DNA from: Bacteroidota bacterium
Lineage (GTDB): Bacteria > Bacteroidota > Bacteroidia > AKYH767-A > 2013-40CM-41-45
Direction: 5' to 3'
Length of the DNA: 56,423 bases
Assembly: GCA_003389385.1 (NCBI GenBank)
Contig: QQVM01000007.1
Span: 1-56,423, forward strand
Shown here in pieces: positions 33,051 to 43,750 of the stretch. A program made the position numbers and the translations under genes. Position 1 is the first letter of the stretch. Each line of letters starts with the position of its first letter. The notes below the pieces were generated by a model, which saw only the letters and a program-made list of their open reading frames with translations, searched no databases and was not told where the DNA came from.

Positions 33051-34751
33051 ATGAATTCAATAGATAAGAGAAGTCAATTAAAAATATGCTTAAGTGTGAT
33101 CCTTTTAAATTCCCTGGCGATGTTTTCACCTTCAGCATTTGCGAATGCTTCATCAATACATGGACCAGACACCGTTTGCAGAGGAGCGCAGAATATAATT
33201 TACAGCATTGATTCAGTCCAGGGTGCCACCGCATATCAATGGACTATACCTTCCGGTATTGTGCTTAACGGACCAGATTCAGGGAATGCAATTACGGTTT
33301 CAGTGAGCACTTGGGCGCAAAGCGGTTCAGTTTGTGTACGGCCTGTATTTGGCTCAACGCAGGGCCAGGAAATATCTAAGATGCTTCATATGAAGTCTGC
33401 GTCCGGTGTATACAATCAACAAACCTTTTTATCTGGTGGACCAATAATCATTTCGGATAATTACAAAGCCTCAATCTATCCTTCCTCCATATTCGTCAAC
33501 GGCTTTTCAGGACTAATAGCAGACCTAAACGTATATATCAATGGACTGAGTCATACATTTCCTGATGACATTGACATTTTATTAGTATCTCCTGCAGGTC
33601 ATAAGATCACTATAATGTCTGATTGCGGTGGAGGGAATAATCTCAGCAATGCTAGTTTGGTTTTCGACGATTCAGCTACTTTGTATTTGCCAGATGCCAA
33701 TACTATTTTGTCAGGACGATACAAACCTGTTAATTACATATCATCAGATTTTTACATTGCTCCCGGTCCGGGTTGGGTTTCCAGTCCTGTATCTGTTTCC
33801 AGTACAAAGCTGAGCTCATTAAGCGGTACAAACGCAAATGGGGAGTGGAAGCTATATGTGACGGATGATTCACCTGGAAACTCAGGAAGCTTTTCTTCCT
33901 GGTCATTGCAGATTACAGCTGAAAGTCATTCAGTTTTACTTCAGATGAACGGCCCACATGATATTGTTGAAGGTGATACTGCAATTTATTTTGTAGGCAG
34001 TCAAGGAGTTGATGCTCATTATGACTGGACAATTCCTCAGGGGGCTGTTTTAATTAGTTTGCCGGATTCAAACGCAGTATCAGTTTTTTTTCCAAAGGGA
34101 TGTACTTCAGGGCCTCTGCAGGTAAACACATATAATAATTGCGGCAATGGCTTGTCATCAAAGCCTGTATTCATCAATGTGTTTCCGGATAGCATTCAAC
34201 TTGTTGTAAAAATGTTCATTCAGTCAATGTATGTCGGAAATGAACGAATGAGAAGTCTTTGTATGGCAGACACGGGTATTGTAGACTCGATATTGATTTC
34301 ACTATACTCCACTGATTTGAAGAATCAGATTTTATTTTCGGCCACCGCTTCACTGAACAGTGAAGGTTTTGTCACAGTCAGATTTCCCAGGCAGGTGTAT
34401 GGCAACAGTTTTTACCTTTCGGTTCGCGCAAGTTCATTTTTAGAAACATGGTCTTCAGTGCCACTTGAATTCGATGTCCCATTTCATGAATATGATTTTA
34501 CCATTTCAGTCTATCATACATTTGGAGAAAATGTATGTGAGCTTCCAGATGGGCTTTTCGCATTTTGGAGTGGTGACCTGAATCAGGATGGCAGCATCAA
34601 TGCAACAGATTTATTCCTTTTGGAACAATCAATGATAAATTTTGCAGGTTGTGGACCCGGGGATATGAATGCAGACGGAATTACTGAGAGTGCGGATTAT
34701 TCCATGCTGGAAAATAATTTGCAGTTTAATCTGAATGTTACCCGTCCTTAA
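33051..34751 (+). CDS. Secreted P-domain protein with dockerin-like C-terminal module
   Basis: A 566-residue exported protein. Signal peptide at about 1-31 (ILLNSLAMFSPSAFA). Residues about 38-98 are a PKD/Ig-like segment (GPDTVCRGAQNIIYSIDSVQGATAYQWTIP). Residues 130-290 form a proprotein-convertase P-domain: DLNVYINGLSHTFPDDIDILLVSPAGHKI, then GEWKLYVTDDSPGNSGSFSSWSLQI. A second PKD-like segment is at about 298-380. The rest (about 385-566) is the Bacteroidota module with FYLSVRASSFLETWSSVPL and two EF-hand-like calcium loops, DLNQDGSINATD and DMNADGITESAD, ending NVTRP. Function unknown; probably surface or extracellular. No type IX secretion C-terminal domain is obvious. It shares P-domains with the giant adhesin at 48578. 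Confidence 0.85.
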   Translation: MNSIDKRSQLKICLSVILLNSLAMFSPSAFANASSIHGPDTVCRGAQNIIYSIDSVQGATAYQWTIPSGIVLNGPDSGNAITVSVSTWAQSGSVCVRPVFGSTQGQEISKMLHMKSASGVYNQQTFLSGGPIIISDNYKASIYPSSIFVNGFSGLIADLNVYINGLSHTFPDDIDILLVSPAGHKITIMSDCGGGNNLSNASLVFDDSATLYLPDANTILSGRYKPVNYISSDFYIAPGPGWVSSPVSVSSTKLSSLSGTNANGEWKLYVTDDSPGNSGSFSSWSLQITAESHSVLLQMNGPHDIVEGDTAIYFVGSQGVDAHYDWTIPQGAVLISLPDSNAVSVFFPKGCTSGPLQVNTYNNCGNGLSSKPVFINVFPDSIQLVVKMFIQSMYVGNERMRSLCMADTGIVDSILISLYSTDLKNQILFSATASLNSEGFVTVRFPRQVYGNSFYLSVRASSFLETWSSVPLEFDVPFHEYDFTISVYHTFGENVCELPDGLFAFWSGDLNQDGSINATDLFLLEQSMINFAGCGPGDMNADGITESADYSMLENNLQFNLNVTRP

Positions 34752-34761
34752 GGTCAAAAAA

Positions 34762-34783
34762 AAACGCCCGAAAGGGCGTTTTC
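34762..34783. terminator. Bidirectional terminator between the P-domain gene and atpC
   Basis: AAAACGCCC-GAAA-GGGCGTTTT: a nine-base stem with A-run upstream and T-run downstream, so it can stop transcription from either side. It lies between convergent genes at 33051-34751 and 34804-35043. Confidence 0.85.
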
Positions 34784-34803
34784 AAATTCAATAGTTTTTA
34801 ATT

Positions 34804-35043
34804 TCAGGCTGATTCAGCAAGAATCACGATTTTATTTTTCAGATTCTCCACAACTCCTCCTTTTACATCGAAGGTTTTTACTCCTTCTTTATCTTTCACT
34901 TTTACTTTCCCGTTAAGGAGTGAGGAGATGATTGCGGCATGAGTCTTCAGCATTTCGAATCGTCCTTTGCTTCCCGGAACGGATACTGAGCTCACTTCGC
35001 CTGAGTATACTTTTTTATCCGGTGTGATTATTTCAAGTTGCAT
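34804..35043 (-). CDS. atpC: ATP synthase epsilon subunit (short form)
   Basis: The 79-residue protein has the β-sandwich N-terminal domain of F1 epsilon: MQLEIITPDKKVYSGEVSSVSVPGSKGRFEML, KTHAAIISSLLNGKVKV and the closing VKGGVVENLKNKIVILAE. It lacks the C-terminal helical hairpin that blocks the rotor in longer epsilon subunits, which is the usual Bacteroidota form. It follows atpD by 35 bases on the same strand and ends at a bidirectional terminator. The other ATP synthase genes are not in this window. Confidence 0.93.
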   Translation of the reverse strand: MQLEIITPDKKVYSGEVSSVSVPGSKGRFEMLKTHAAIISSLLNGKVKVKDKEGVKTFDVKGGVVENLKNKIVILAESA

Positions 35044-35078
35044 ATGCTTGCTGATAATGAATTATTGTTTAACACGGA

Positions 35079-36686
<1,608 letters not shown>

Positions 36687-36831
36687 TCAAGTTGAGGCTG
36701 CAATATTTTGATTGTCAGTCATATGTGTTCAAAGTGCAATGTTGCATGATATTTCTCATTATTCGCAGAAGATTGATCTTCCACTATTGAAAACTCCCTG
36801 TTTTTAATCGAATTCATTTGTTTTTGCAGAC

Positions 36832-36839
36832 TAAATTTG
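36832..36839 (+). promoter_or_regulatory. Candidate -7 element for murF
   Basis: TAAATTTG matches TAnnTTTG exactly and ends four bases before the GTG at 36844. If used, transcription begins at or within the start codon, giving a leaderless message. The -33 region has no good TTTG at 19 bases. Confidence 0.45.
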
Positions 36840-36843
36840 GGGC

Positions 36844-38148
36844 GTGAGCACAATTCAGAAATTGTACAGTATTTTCAGAAAGCACCCTGCCATCAGCACT
36901 GATAGCAGGAACATTTCTCAGGGCAGTATTTTTTTTTCACTCAAGGGGCCAAGTTTTAACGGTAACGAATTTGCCGAAAGTGCGCTGGAAAAAGGCGCTG
37001 CCTTTGCTGTGATTGACCAGGAAGAATTTAAGAAGGATGAGCGATTTATTCTCGTCGGAGATTGTCTGAAAACATTGCAGCATCTGGCTCTTCATCATCG
37101 ACGCACTTTAAAAATTCCTGTGCTTGCTATTACAGGTTCCAACGGAAAGACGACTACAAAAGAACTGGTGAAATCAGTGCTTGCCGAGAAATTCAGAACT
37201 CTTGCCACGAAGGGAAACCTGAACAATCATATTGGAGTGCCATTGACTATTTTGTCTATTGGGGATGATACCGAATTTGCTGTCATTGAAATGGGAGCAA
37301 ATCACCAAAAGGAAATTGAAAGCTATTGTCTCATTGCAGAGCCTGATTACGGACTGATCACCAATGTTGGCAAGGCGCATCTGGAAGGGTTCGGAGGATT
37401 TGAGGGAGTAAAAAAGGGCAAGGGAGAATTGTACAGATGGATACATGAGTCAGGAAAAATGATTTTCAGGAATGAGAACAATTCGCATTTGAAAGAGATG
37501 TCATCTTACATGAGCAAGGAGAAGATTTACGGATACGGAACAGATTCTTCCTGCTCAACTCAAGGGAAGTTGACAGGAATTCAACCTTTTCTCAGTATAG
37601 AATGGAAATGCGGAGATCAAAGAGGCAAGTTCGATTCTCAGATCATAGGCGAATACAATTTTGAAAATATCCTTGCAGCTATAGCCATAGGAAATTATTT
37701 CGGTGTAGAACCTGATCAGATCAAGCACGCGATAGCTTCCTATTCGCCTGATAACAGCCGCTCTCAAATAATTCGCAAGGAAAAAAACACAATCATTCTG
37801 GATGCATACAATGCCAACCCGACCAGCATGGAAGCGGCGCTGAAGAATTTTGAAAGTTTGGATTCAGCACAAAAGGTAATTTGCATCGGAGATATGGCGG
37901 AACTCGGAGAAGACAGTGAGCGTGAACATGAGAAAATCATTCAACTGCTGAAAAAAATCCGGCATGAACTTTTATTGCTCGTCGGGCCTCAATTCGGGAA
38001 CTTCAAGAATCAAATAGATTGCGTACACTTTCAGGATTCAACATCAGCAGCCCAATGGCTGAAAGATCAGGCATTGCATGGAAAAACGTTCCTGATTAAA
38101 GGTTCGAGAAGTTCTAAAATGGAATTACTTGCCTCTGCTATCGATTAA
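36844..38148 (+). CDS. murF: UDP-N-acetylmuramoyl-tripeptide--D-alanyl-D-alanine ligase
   Basis: It adds D-Ala-D-Ala to the peptidoglycan precursor. The 434-residue protein has the Mur-ligase ATP loop VLAITGSNGKTTTKEL at about 96-111, ATKGNLNNHIGVPLTIL and EMGANHQKEIESYC, then ILDAYNANPTSMEAALKNF at about 315 (MurF signature) and KGSRSSKMELL. The start is GTG at 36844 (MSTIQKLYSIF), the point where homologues begin. It diverges from atpD and its stop is 13 bases from the convergent wzc-like gene. Confidence 0.95.
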   Translation: MSTIQKLYSIFRKHPAISTDSRNISQGSIFFSLKGPSFNGNEFAESALEKGAAFAVIDQEEFKKDERFILVGDCLKTLQHLALHHRRTLKIPVLAITGSNGKTTTKELVKSVLAEKFRTLATKGNLNNHIGVPLTILSIGDDTEFAVIEMGANHQKEIESYCLIAEPDYGLITNVGKAHLEGFGGFEGVKKGKGELYRWIHESGKMIFRNENNSHLKEMSSYMSKEKIYGYGTDSSCSTQGKLTGIQPFLSIEWKCGDQRGKFDSQIIGEYNFENILAAIAIGNYFGVEPDQIKHAIASYSPDNSRSQIIRKEKNTIILDAYNANPTSMEAALKNFESLDSAQKVICIGDMAELGEDSEREHEKIIQLLKKIRHELLLLVGPQFGNFKNQIDCVHFQDSTSAAQWLKDQALHGKTFLIKGSRSSKMELLASAID

Positions 38149-38160
38149 GTCAGAAAAAAA

Positions 38161-40542
38161 TCAGGCGCGTTTGAATATTCTTTTCAACAGTCCGGGTCTG
38201 CGGCGTTCTTCATCGTAATATCCGTATCCGTAGTATCCGTAACTGTAGCCATAGCCATAGGCATAGCGCTGATGTGTACCGGTGTCGTTTAAAAGTATGC
38301 AAAGATTTTTCACCTTACCCTGACTGTAATAATCATTGATGGCTTTGAGATATTCCTTCTTGCTGTAGTTTTCACGAAGTACAAAAATGTTAATGTCGGC
38401 ATGGCTCATCAACAGCATCGCGTCACTCACAATTCCAACAGGAGGTGTGTCTATGATGATGTAATCGTATTTATCACGAAGTTCATCCATCAGACTTTTC
38501 GTATCCGGTTTGGAAAGAAGCTCGGCAGGATTAGGAGGGATTGGTCCGGAAGGAATGATGTCAAGATTCTCAATATTAGTGCTATGAATGATGTCTTTCA
38601 AGGAGGATTTTCCTATGAGATAGCTGCTGACTCCAATTTCATTTTTAATGCCAAGGTCCTGTACAAGCTGTGGTTTTCTAAGGTCCATGCCGACAATGAT
38701 CACCTTATGGTTCTGAAGCGCAAGCACAGAGGCAAGATTCAATGTGGTAAATGATTTCCCTTCTCCACCTACAGAACTGGTGATAAGTACGAGTTTGTGG
38801 TTTTCAGACAATCCGAAAAACATCAGGTTTGCTCGCACTGAACGAAATGCTTCTGCTATGGATGATTTGGGTTTCTTGTTCACTACAAGCCGGTCTCCGT
38901 CGCTTAAATGTCCGACAACTCCTATGATGGGGATTTTTGTCAGCTTTTCAAGATCCTCTCTGCTGCTAATTGTGTTTTTGATATAACCTTGAAGTAAAAT
39001 GATGATCAGTGGTATGCAAAGAGCAAGAATGAGGGTGATGATTGCGACTGCTTTGTAGTTTGGTATTACTGCTTTATCGTTCAAGCTGGCTTCGTCAAGC
39101 ACCTTATTGTCAGAAACTGCAGTGGCCTTCGCAATTCCAGTTTCAGCTTTTTTCTGAAGCAGGTAGAGGTAAATATTTTCATTCACACTGAAATTCCTCT
39201 GTATGCCGAGAAGCTCTCTCTCAATGTTGGGGATTTTTCGGATGTTATCTTCATAGCGGTTCAGTTGGTTTTGTATGCTTTGAAGTGTTACTCGTGTCCG
39301 GTTGCGTATGTTGTTGATGTTTTCGATCAGAGATTTTCTGGTATCGGAGATTTGCTGGTCGAGAACGCGCACGGCAGGACTTTGTTCGCTGCTGCCGAAA
39401 AGCAGACTTTGCCTTCGGTTTTGCAATTGCTTTAGACTGGTGATGAGTTCCACAAGCAAGGGATCAGGTGTGCCCATGGTTGACGGAGCAAGCTGGTCAA
39501 GTGATTTGTTCGAGACTACATATTCATACAGGTAGTCCAGTGATTTGAGGTCAATCTCCGCTTTCACTCTGTCAGCATCCACGGATGTTACTCTTTCAAG
39601 ATAAGCTCTGGATTCCTCGCTAAGGTTTACAGTTCCTTTCTGCTCCTTAAATTTTTGCAGCTCCTGCTCGGTGGTGTTCAGTGTTTTGCTTATCTCTTCC
39701 AGCTGCTCATCCACAAATTTCAAAGTAAGCGCAGCTACTGAGGACTTGTCTTTCACATCTCTGTTGATATACACTTTGCCCAGAGTGTTAAGGAAATCAA
39801 CTGCACGTTCAGGGATCTGGTCCTGTATTGTAATCTCAACAATTGTCGCATCCTTATTCAGGGGTTCCACTTTCATTCTTTCAGAGTAGGAACGAATGAG
39901 ACGATTCATCGAGTTAATTACGAATACAAATGATTCTTCTTTGCTTAAATTTGCTACACTGTCGTTTTTGTGAATCCTGAAAGTGAAATGAGGAGTGCGG
40001 ATGTCTTCGCCGTATTTGTGTTTTTGCCTGTAAGAAAATCCTGACAGCTTTGGATTGTTTATTTCTGTTTTAAGTATGAACTGGTCTTTACCTTCAAGTT
40101 CAACTTCAAAATTTTCATCGTAGATTGCGTCAGTGGTATTCAGTACCTCCACGATGAAGGGATGGTTTTTATATAAGGGGTGCTGAAAAAACGGAGTCTT
40201 GTCAAAATAACTTATTTCGAGTTTTAGTTCATGTATTGTTTCTTCCAGTACTGACCTTGACTTGAGAATGCCGATCTCAGTCGCAATGTTTTTGGTATTT
40301 CCGAATACGTCGCCAGTAAAAAAATCTTCGATGTTCTTGGAAGCGTTTTTAGAATCTTTTACAAGAACGCTCGATCTCGCTTCATACACAGGGAGAGTGA
40401 AACGGATGTACATCAATGCACTGATAAATATTATGAGTGCGCAAACAAGAAAATAACGCCACTTCCTCCTTACTTCCTGAAACAGCTGCCTGAGATCTAT
40501 TTCATCCTCGTTTCTTTTCTGTATGTTATCCTGGCTGCGCAT
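38161..40542 (-). CDS. Wzc-like polysaccharide copolymerase and tyrosine autokinase
   Basis: A 793-residue inner-membrane protein that controls chain length and export of surface polysaccharide. It has a Wzz domain with a first membrane helix at about 30-47 and a second near 495-520, with a long coiled-coil region between (about 240-480, many Glu/Gln/Arg/Leu). The C-terminal kinase domain has Walker A SSVGGEGKSFTTLNLA, Walker A' VIIVGMDLRKPQL and Walker B YDYIIIDTPPVGIVSDA. A tail of repeated tyrosines (YAYGYGYSYGYYGYGYY) is the autophosphorylation cluster. The start 40542 (MRSQDNIQ) is chosen over 40581, which would overlap the upstream gene by 35 bases. It is coupled to the Wza-like gene. 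Confidence 0.93.
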   Translation of the reverse strand: MRSQDNIQKRNEDEIDLRQLFQEVRRKWRYFLVCALIIFISALMYIRFTLPVYEARSSVLVKDSKNASKNIEDFFTGDVFGNTKNIATEIGILKSRSVLEETIHELKLEISYFDKTPFFQHPLYKNHPFIVEVLNTTDAIYDENFEVELEGKDQFILKTEINNPKLSGFSYRQKHKYGEDIRTPHFTFRIHKNDSVANLSKEESFVFVINSMNRLIRSYSERMKVEPLNKDATIVEITIQDQIPERAVDFLNTLGKVYINRDVKDKSSVAALTLKFVDEQLEEISKTLNTTEQELQKFKEQKGTVNLSEESRAYLERVTSVDADRVKAEIDLKSLDYLYEYVVSNKSLDQLAPSTMGTPDPLLVELITSLKQLQNRRQSLLFGSSEQSPAVRVLDQQISDTRKSLIENINNIRNRTRVTLQSIQNQLNRYEDNIRKIPNIERELLGIQRNFSVNENIYLYLLQKKAETGIAKATAVSDNKVLDEASLNDKAVIPNYKAVAIITLILALCIPLIIILLQGYIKNTISSREDLEKLTKIPIIGVVGHLSDGDRLVVNKKPKSSIAEAFRSVRANLMFFGLSENHKLVLITSSVGGEGKSFTTLNLASVLALQNHKVIIVGMDLRKPQLVQDLGIKNEIGVSSYLIGKSSLKDIIHSTNIENLDIIPSGPIPPNPAELLSKPDTKSLMDELRDKYDYIIIDTPPVGIVSDAMLLMSHADINIFVLRENYSKKEYLKAINDYYSQGKVKNLCILLNDTGTHQRYAYGYGYSYGYYGYGYYDEERRRPGLLKRIFKRA

Positions 40543-40546
40543 ATTG

Positions 40547-41308
40547 TCAATTGGAAGCAGTAATGACCAAAGTGATAACAACCACTGCAGTGGTGATCAG
40601 CGAGGTGAAAATAGTGATGGAAGGGCTGATGTTCTGGAATGCGCGCCTTTTCAGGGGCTGAACATAAATTATATCATCCGGATGCAGATAATAAATTTCC
40701 GGTGTCAGAGATGAAGCTTTGGTCAGGTCGATAAAGAAGTCTTTCCTCTGATTATTCTCTTCACGTATAATTCTTACCGACTGACGGTCTCCATACTGAG
40801 AGATATCTCCGGCGAGTCCGAGTGCTTCAGGAAGTGTCACTTTTTCATTCAGCACCGGATAAGTTCCGGGTTTGTTCACTTCGCCTAGTACAGTGATTTT
40901 GAAATTGAGTTTTTTTACAGTGATGATTGGGTCTTCTATGTAATCTTTGAACTTCATCTCAATGATTCTGGTAGCTGAAGGGATAGACAAGCCGGCGACC
41001 TGAACCGTACCTATGAGAGGCAGTTTAATGAAGCCGGAATCATTCACGACAATACCTTTCTCATAAGCCGACCTTGTATCGCTGTAAGGTCTTTCCATTG
41101 TAGCTGAGAGATAGGGGTATGCTTCTGAATTGATCGTAAATACACTCACCGAAAGGATGTCACCCGGAAAAATTTTAAGCTGATATTTGTCAGACTCGTT
41201 CAGTGCAGGTATTTCACCCTGAAAGTATACGAGTTTCTTTTGCGAAGTGCATGAAAACAACAGGAGCGAAAAGACAAATACCCAAGGCAATATTGCACAC
41301 CTTTTCAT
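40547..41308 (-). CDS. Wza-like outer-membrane polysaccharide export lipoprotein
   Basis: A 253-residue lipoprotein. Lipobox VFSLLLFSCTS places the acylated cysteine at about residue 20. The Poly_export domain follows (QLKIFPGDILSVSVFTINSEAYPYL) and a SLBB domain (ITVLGEVNKPGTYPVLNEKVTLPEALGLAGDISQYGDRQSVRIIRE). It ends in a C-terminal hydrophobic helix (SPSITIFTSLITTAVVVITLVITA). It forms the outer-membrane exit for polysaccharide with the Wzc-like protein four bases downstream. Glycosyltransferase or flippase genes are not in this window, so the polysaccharide is unknown. Confidence 0.92.
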   Translation of the reverse strand: MKRCAILPWVFVFSLLLFSCTSQKKLVYFQGEIPALNESDKYQLKIFPGDILSVSVFTINSEAYPYLSATMERPYSDTRSAYEKGIVVNDSGFIKLPLIGTVQVAGLSIPSATRIIEMKFKDYIEDPIITVKKLNFKITVLGEVNKPGTYPVLNEKVTLPEALGLAGDISQYGDRQSVRIIREENNQRKDFFIDLTKASSLTPEIYYLHPDDIIYVQPLKRRAFQNISPSITIFTSLITTAVVVITLVITASN

Positions 41309-41329
41309 GATATAACAGCTTGGCGAAAA

Positions 41330-42472
41330 TTATTTAGTCAGAATGGATCTGGATATGACGATCTTTTGAACTTCACTGGTTCCTTCGTAAATCTGGGTGA
41401 TCTTCGCATCGCGCATGAGTCTTTCCACGTGAAATTCTTTCACAAAACCGTAGCCGCCATGAATCTGAACTGCTTCAACAGTGGTTTCCATGGCAACCCT
41501 GGAAGCGAAAAGTTTTGCCATTGATGATGACAAACTATAGTCCAAACGATTGTCCTTCTCCCAGGCGGCTTTCAGGCATAGCATTCTGGCAGCGTCAATC
41601 TCAGTTGCCATATCAGCAAGCTTAAACTGAATAGCCTGATGCTGAGAGATAGGAACGCCAAAAGCTTTTCTTTCCTTTGAGTACTGAAGTGCAAGTTCAT
41701 ACGCTCCGGAAGCAATTCCAAGAGCTTGTGAAGCGATTCCGATTCTTCCACCAGCCAGTGTAGTCATGGCGAATTTAAAACCAAAGCCGTCCTCTCCAAT
41801 TCTGTTCGCTTTTGGAACTTTCACATCTGTGAACATTAGAGAATGTGTATCGCTCCCGCGAATTCCTAGTTTATTTTCTTTAGGCCCTATGCTGAAGCCG
41901 GGAGTGTTCTTTTCAACGATCAGTGTATTGATGCCCCTGTGTTTCTTGCTTGCATCAGTTTGAGCCATTACAAGATAAACTGACGCAGTAGAGCCATTGG
42001 TAATCCAGTTTTTGGTGCCGTTCAAAACATAGTGATCTCCGTTGTCAATCGCTGTGGTATGCTGGCTAGTCGCATCTGAACCTGCTTCAGGCTCTGAAAG
42101 GCAGAATGCACCGATGATTTCTCCTTTGGCCAGAGGAACAAGGTACTTTTGCTTCTGTTCTTCTGTGCCGTATTTTTCAAGTCCCCAGCAAACAAGAGAA
42201 TTGTTCACTGACATGACAACCGAGGCCGACGCGTCAACTTTGGAAATTTCTTCCATCGCCAGTACATATGAAACCGTGTCCAATCCACCTCCCCCGTATT
42301 TCGGATCCACCATCATTCCCATGAACCCAAGCTCTCCCATTTTTTTAACCTGTTCAGCAGGAAATTTTTGTTGCTCATCCCTTTCAATTACACCCGGTTT
42401 AAGTTCATTCTGCGCAAAATCACGCGCAGCTTTCTGGATCATCAAATGCTCTTCACTCAGTTCGAAATTCAT
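41330..42472 (-). CDS. Acyl-CoA dehydrogenase
   Basis: A 380-residue FAD enzyme of fatty-acid or branched-chain amino-acid oxidation. Family signatures: GAFCLSEPEAGSDA (FAD region), LVMAQTDASKKHRGI, QALGIASGAYELALQYSKERKAFG, and the C-terminal QIHGGYGFVKEFHVERLMRDAKITQIYEGTSEVQK, which contains the catalytic glutamate (IYEGTSE). The chain length is not decided by sequence alone; short-chain butyryl-CoA dehydrogenases look alike. No electron-transfer flavoprotein gene is in this window. It is transcribed with the Wza gene direction but has no clear link to it. Confidence 0.94.
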   Translation of the reverse strand: MNFELSEEHLMIQKAARDFAQNELKPGVIERDEQQKFPAEQVKKMGELGFMGMMVDPKYGGGGLDTVSYVLAMEEISKVDASASVVMSVNNSLVCWGLEKYGTEEQKQKYLVPLAKGEIIGAFCLSEPEAGSDATSQHTTAIDNGDHYVLNGTKNWITNGSTASVYLVMAQTDASKKHRGINTLIVEKNTPGFSIGPKENKLGIRGSDTHSLMFTDVKVPKANRIGEDGFGFKFAMTTLAGGRIGIASQALGIASGAYELALQYSKERKAFGVPISQHQAIQFKLADMATEIDAARMLCLKAAWEKDNRLDYSLSSSMAKLFASRVAMETTVEAVQIHGGYGFVKEFHVERLMRDAKITQIYEGTSEVQKIVISRSILTK

Positions 42473-42648
42473 GTTGACTTAATAATAAATTATTGGATTT
42501 TTGAGCCGACAAACCTACACGATTTGCGCCGGATTGCCAAAAGTAATTTGTTTGTATATCGACATCGCTGAGCTCTCTGTTTCCTCTGTATTTGAAGTAC
42601 TTAGCGGTCATTTGAAGATGATGCTTTGCAATTAATATATTTGAAAGA

Positions 42649-43704
42649 ATGAAACAAAGCTACAAGGTGATTGGACTGATGTCCGGCACATCGCTTGACG
42701 GCCTGGACATGGCCGCATGCGAGTTTATTACTGAAGGAGAAGGCCAGTGGAGGCATGAAATCAGCGCAGCGGTGACTGTGGAATACCCTGAGCGAATCAG
42801 AAAGATGTTGTCGGGGGTTCATCTTGAGAATGCCGTTTCGCTTGCTGAAGCAAATGTTGTCTTCGGAAAATTCTGTGGTGAAAAAGTAAAGGAATTCATG
42901 GATGAAAATTCATTTGATGCGGAATTCATTTCATCGCACGGTCATACTGTGTTTCATCAGCCTGTGAAAGGATATACATGTCAGATCGGATCCGGAGAAG
43001 CTATTTCTGCAGTCTGTCGTCTTCCTGTGGTTCATGACTTTCGCACTGCAGATGTGGTCTTGGGCGGACAAGGTGCGCCTCTTGTTCCTATAGGAGACAA
43101 GCTTTTATTCGGAGCTTATGAATCTTGTCTCAACTTAGGAGGCATAGCGAATATTTCATTTGATGAAGGCGGCAAGAGAGTGGCTTTTGATGTTTGCGTA
43201 TGCAATATGGTTTTGAATCATTTGAGCAAAAAGAAAAATCTAACCTTTGATAAAGGTGGCATGCTCGCGCAAGCAGGAAATCTGATCCCGGAATTGCTTG
43301 TTTCTCTCAACAATCTCAGTTATTACAAGTTATCTGCACCTAAATCACTGGGACGGGAAGATGTGGAAAGGGAAGTAATGCCTTTGTTTGATGAGACAGG
43401 TATGAAGACAGAAGATTTACTCAGGACGATTTGCGAACATATTGCCATCCAAATCGGCAATGTTGCACCAAGTGGAAAAATGCTTGTTACAGGTGGAGGA
43501 GCTCACAATGATTTTCTTATTGAGAGAATCAGGGAAAATTCTGATTCAGAAGTTATTGTTCCCGATCAGTTAAGCGTTGATTTTAAGGAAGCTTTGGTCT
43601 TCGCATTCTTAGGTTTATTGCGTTGGAGAAATGAAAATAATTGCCTTGCAAGTGTGACGGGTTGCAAATACGATCATTGCGCCGGAAGCATTTCCATGCC
43701 ATAA
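42649..43704 (+). CDS. anmK: Anhydro-N-acetylmuramic acid kinase
   Basis: It phosphorylates anhydroMurNAc from cell-wall turnover, giving MurNAc-6-phosphate. The 351 residues show the signature MSGTSLDGLDMAACEF at the N-terminus (ATP site), FISSHGHTVFHQP, GEAISAVCRLPVVHDFRTADVVLGGQGAPLVPIGD and LNLGGIANISF. The C-terminal MLVTGGGAHNDFLIERI is also conserved. It fits with the secreted glucosaminidase at 4405 as part of peptidoglycan recycling, although they are far apart. It ends at a terminator shared with the histone-like gene. Confidence 0.95.
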   Translation: MKQSYKVIGLMSGTSLDGLDMAACEFITEGEGQWRHEISAAVTVEYPERIRKMLSGVHLENAVSLAEANVVFGKFCGEKVKEFMDENSFDAEFISSHGHTVFHQPVKGYTCQIGSGEAISAVCRLPVVHDFRTADVVLGGQGAPLVPIGDKLLFGAYESCLNLGGIANISFDEGGKRVAFDVCVCNMVLNHLSKKKNLTFDKGGMLAQAGNLIPELLVSLNNLSYYKLSAPKSLGREDVEREVMPLFDETGMKTEDLLRTICEHIAIQIGNVAPSGKMLVTGGGAHNDFLIERIRENSDSEVIVPDQLSVDFKEALVFAFLGLLRWRNENNCLASVTGCKYDHCAGSISMP

Positions 43705-43705
43705 A

Positions 43706-43731
43706 AAAGGGAAGCCTGCAGACTTCCCTTT
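43706..43731. terminator. Bidirectional terminator between anmK and the H1-like gene
   Basis: AAAGGGAAG and CTTCCCTTT form a nine-base stem around an eight-base loop, with A and T runs on both sides. It serves convergent genes at 42649 and 43751. Confidence 0.75.
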
Positions 43732-43750
43732 CCATTACAAAATCATCGAA

